Shown here: positions 6,398 to 7,895 of the stretch, one piece after another
Layout: each line of letters opens with the position of its first letter
How positions within the stretch are numbered: position 1 is the stretch's first letter
Origin: Desulfurococcales archaeon
Lineage (GTDB): Archaea; Thermoproteota; Thermoprotei_A; Sulfolobales; Desulfurococcaceae
Reading direction: 5' to 3'
NCBI GenBank assembly: GCA_027083045.1
Contig: JALWQP010000030.1
Coordinates: forward strand, 1 to 7,895
Length of the DNA: 7,895 bases
Notes under the pieces: model-generated
Databases searched by the model: none
What the model saw: only the letters and a program-made list of their open reading frames with translations
Told to the model about the DNA's origin: nothing
Position numbers and translations under genes: made by a program

Positions 6398-6490
6398 CTC
6401 CTCGTAAGAGGATATTGCTAGACATTCTAATATATGATGGCCTTCCATAGGCTTAATATTATCCTATAATAATCATTCAATGGCATAGAG
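6398..6490. promoter_or_regulatory. Divergent promoter region between ceramidase-like and HAD genes
   Basis: The gap holds several AT-rich boxes. TAATATTA (6454-6461) is self-complementary and sits about 33 bp from both ATG 6425 (-) and GTG 6491 (+), so it could serve either direction. TATAATAA (6465-6472) would start a nearly leaderless HAD transcript. On the minus strand ATATATTA (6435-6428) would start transcription near 6405, giving a short leader with GAGGAG (6403-6398) before TTG 6392. A short inverted repeat GCCT-5 nt-AGGC (6440-6452) lies between the boxes and might be an operator, but its arms are only 4 bp. Confidence 0.45.
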
Positions 6491-7162
6491 GTGTATGCGG
6501 GATTGATTGAAGCGTTGCTCGACGGCGTTAGAGCTGTATTATTTGATATGGATGGCACGATCATTGATAGTGTCGATAATATTGTTCGTTGCTGGGTATG
6601 GGCCTTCAGACAGAAAGGCATACCTGTGACGCGGGAGCAGATATATGGTTATCTCGGCAGGACAGCCGATGATATAATGGCAAGGATTGCTTCCTCCGAG
6701 GAGGAGCGAGAACTATTGGCGGAGGTTTATAGGCTGGCTAGAGTTTGTGGAGAGAAGACATGGCGCGAAGACGTGAAGCTCTACCCCGGGGTCAAAGAAA
6801 CTCTAAATTATCTCCGAAACAAGGGATATAGGCTCGGCCTCGTCACATCATCTCATGCCAATAGAACTCATGAGTTCCTCGAGTACTTCGGTATAAGAGA
6901 GTATTTCGACGTCATCCAGTGCTATGAAGAGGGAGCACCTGGTAAGCCCGACCCATATCTGCTCCTGAGAGCGCTCGAGAAACTTGATGTGGAGCCCAGC
7001 CAAGCACTTTATGTTGGCGACTCCCTTGTCGACTGTCTGGCCGCGAAGAATGCTGGGATGAGATTCATACTTGTTAAAAGACCCTGGGGACCGAGAAACT
7101 CGGCAAGATGTAGGCCTGACGTCATGATAGATGAGATAAACGAGCTCAAGAACTTGTTATGA
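6491..7162 (+). CDS. HAD-superfamily phosphatase, phosphoglycolate phosphatase-like (subfamily IA)
   Basis: This 223-residue protein has all four HAD motifs. They are FDMDGTIID at 18-26 (Asp19 nucleophile, Asp21 acid/base), LVTSS at 117-121 (motif II), GKPDP at 151-155 (Lys152) and VGDSLVD at 175-181 (Asp177, Asp181). The cap domain between motifs I and II is helical (about 28-95), the C1 cap of subfamily IA, which includes phosphoglycolate phosphatase, beta-phosphoglucomutase and 2-deoxyglucose-6-phosphatase. Length and motifs suit a small-molecule phosphatase, most likely phosphoglycolate phosphatase-like, but the cap does not fix the substrate. It is cytosolic. The GTG at 6491 is the first start after an in-frame TAA at 6470; TTG 6503 is a possible later start, since the conserved core begins only at residue 14. 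It is transcribed divergently from the ceramidase-like gene and convergently with the small membrane protein gene. Confidence 0.87.
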   Translation: MYAGLIEALLDGVRAVLFDMDGTIIDSVDNIVRCWVWAFRQKGIPVTREQIYGYLGRTADDIMARIASSEEERELLAEVYRLARVCGEKTWREDVKLYPGVKETLNYLRNKGYRLGLVTSSHANRTHEFLEYFGIREYFDVIQCYEEGAPGKPDPYLLLRALEKLDVEPSQALYVGDSLVDCLAAKNAGMRFILVKRPWGPRNSARCRPDVMIDEINELKNLL

Positions 7163-7174
7163 TAGATTAAATAG

Positions 7175-7193
7175 AAAAATCACCGCTATAAAA
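7175..7193 (-). terminator. T-rich termination-like site downstream of the small membrane protein gene
   Basis: Read on the minus strand, TTTT (7193-7190) and TTTTT (7179-7175) follow the stop at 7255 by about 60-80 nt. The plus-strand HAD transcript has only a TTTT at 7218-7221 in this 92-bp convergent gap. No hairpin is evident. Confidence 0.35.
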
Positions 7194-7254
7194 CAGTTAT
7201 TGATTTGGTGTCAAAACTTTTACCTTCGCTCATAGCGTGCCTCAACCATAACAA

Positions 7255-7578
7255 TTATTGCTGGGCAGACTCTCTTGTCTTCTCATTTCCCTCCTCTTTC
7301 TCTTCGCCATTCTTGATCTCTGCTTCTAGCTTCTTGAGCTCTTCCTCAAGCTCTTTCTCTATTTCCTCTATCGGCTTTGGCGGGGGCGTCGTTGCTAGGG
7401 TGTATCCTATCCATCCCAGTAACGCGAACGCTACTGTTACTGCTACGGCTGCTGTTAGTTTGAGAAGCAGTATGTCTATTCCCTTGAACATGGGGAGGAA
7501 CAATAACGCGTTATAGACTATGATGACTATAACAGATACTGCTACGAGCCCGCCACCTACAACACGGTCATTAACCAT
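7255..7578 (-). CDS. Small two-helix membrane protein with charged C-terminal tail
   Basis: This 107-residue protein starts at ATG 7578, which has GGTGGTG (7588-7582) 3 nt upstream; an in-frame TTG at 7590 lies upstream but precedes that site. Residues about 6-28 and 37-62 are two hydrophobic helices separated by a short turn (PMFKGID). A Pro triplet (65-67) then leads to a highly charged tail rich in Glu and Lys (about 70-107) that should form a helix or coiled coil. With an even number of membrane passes, both ends lie on the same side, probably the cytoplasm. The family looks like the small conserved membrane proteins found in crenarchaea, but I cannot name it or give it a function. A tail of this type usually acts in protein-protein contact, which is an inference. 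It is divergent from the next membrane protein gene. Confidence 0.75.
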   Translation of the reverse strand: MVNDRVVGGGLVAVSVIVIIVYNALLFLPMFKGIDILLLKLTAAVAVTVAFALLGWIGYTLATTPPPKPIEEIEKELEEELKKLEAEIKNGEEKEEGNEKTRESAQQ

Positions 7579-7608
7579 GAACACCACCAAAGAAGGATTT
7601 GGGTCATC

Positions 7609-7616
7609 ATATTAAA
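7609..7616 (-). promoter_or_regulatory. TATA-like box for the small membrane protein gene
   Basis: On the minus strand TTTAATAT (7616-7609), preceded by TTTA, lies about 34 bp from ATG 7578. It would place the transcript start near 7586, right at the GGTGGTG Shine-Dalgarno, giving a very short leader. Confidence 0.45.
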
Positions 7617-7736
7617 TAAACTCTACTTTAATTCCTATTACTGGTGTCCATGAAGAATATTATTAAAACATTTGGTCCCCTAAAATAAACCGTGGTATTT
7701 TTCCTCTCTGACTAGGTTATATGGCGATGATGGATC

Positions 7737-7895
7737 ATGGATCTCCGTGGTTTGCGTGGAAAGCTCTTGCTTAGGAGTGATTTTGAGAGGTATTTCCTGG
7801 TCTTCCTCGTTCTGATTACTCCTCTTTATCCATTGGTATCTGTTTTTGCAAGTGCCTATTTGTTGTTCCTCCTACGTAGGAGGGATGTTTTTCAC
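7737..7895 (+). CDS. Membrane protein, N-terminal fragment (runs off window)
   Basis: ATG 7737 is the first start after an in-frame TGA at 7728, and the frame stays open for 53 codons to the window end. The protein begins with a basic stretch (MDLRGLRGKLLLRSDFER). A hydrophobic segment of about 28 residues follows (about 19-46) with two prolines in the middle (TPLYP), and then RRRD. Positive charge on both sides, together with the central prolines, suggests either one long kinked helix or a short hairpin. No family is recognisable from this piece. There is no clear Shine-Dalgarno. AT-rich candidates for a promoter lie at 7661-7668 and 7681-7689, which would give leaders of about 30-50 nt. It is divergent from the small membrane protein gene, and the 158-bp gap between their starts holds nothing else I can support. 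Confidence 0.6.
   Translation, partial: MDLRGLRGKLLLRSDFERYFLVFLVLITPLYPLVSVFASAYLLFLLRRRDVFH

Noticed and set aside
7205..7516. A 103-codon plus-strand open frame rich in Ser and Phe.
   Set aside because: It is the antisense shadow of the Glu/Lys-rich tail of the minus-strand membrane protein, whose helices, start and Shine-Dalgarno are convincing.
7650..7688. A 12-codon ATG frame in the divergent gap.
   Set aside because: It is too short, has no Shine-Dalgarno and shows no coding signal; it overlaps the AT-rich promoter candidates.
1..7895. CRISPR repeats, tRNA genes, transposases or a defence island.
   Set aside because: No regularly spaced repeats, no tRNA-like TTCGA arm in a folded context and no integrase, transposase, nuclease or toxin-like protein were found. 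All intergenic gaps are short.

Overview
The window looks like chromosomal DNA of a hyperthermophilic archaeon, most likely a crenarchaeote related to Desulfurococcales. The evidence is indirect. AGA/AGG arginine and ATA isoleucine codons dominate. Genes are tightly packed, with 4-nt start/stop overlaps. TATA-like boxes lie about 25-35 bp upstream of several starts, Shine-Dalgarno motifs are of the GAGGTG/GGTGGTG type, and apparent termination sites are T-rich without hairpins. The assignment rests on composition and protein style, not on a marker gene. I see no rRNA, tRNA, CRISPR array, insertion sequence or phage gene, and no gene-free stretch over 300 bases.

Positions 1-1700 (+) hold the 3' end of a SufB/SufD-family Fe-S cluster assembly gene. 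It overlaps by 4 nt a sulfite-oxidase-fold molybdopterin (Mo or W) oxidoreductase that carries an unrecognised N-terminal domain of about 125 residues. After a short promoter-bearing gap, positions 1782-3119 (+) encode a dihydroorotase/allantoinase/hydantoinase-class cyclic amidohydrolase. It keeps the binuclear metal site but lacks the residues that hold dihydroorotate.

A 146-bp gap (3120-3265) contains a pyrimidine-rich termination-like tract and TATA-like boxes. It is followed by a two-gene unit, 3266-5100 (+): a DUF89 (ARMT1-like, metal-dependent) phosphatase overlapping by 4 nt a COG0731-type radical SAM protein with a C-terminal winged-helix-like segment. Converging on this pair, only 14 bp away, is 5115-6392 (-), a signal-less, single-domain homologue of neutral ceramidase.

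A compact divergent promoter region (6393-6490) separates the ceramidase-like gene from a HAD-superfamily phosphatase of the phosphoglycolate-phosphatase type (6491-7162, +). Facing it is a small two-helix membrane protein with a long charged cytoplasmic-type tail (7255-7578, -). Divergent from that, a further membrane protein gene begins at 7737 and runs off the window.

Most of these genes are soluble hydrolases or cofactor enzymes: two phosphatases, two amide-bond hydrolases, a radical SAM enzyme and a Mo/W enzyme. No single pathway is evident. The strongest functional couplings are the two 4-nt overlaps (Suf with the Mo/W enzyme, DUF89 with radical SAM). The least explained items are the substrates of the ceramidase-like and cyclic amidohydrolase proteins and the extra domain on the Mo/W enzyme. 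I found no convincing defence or mobile system.
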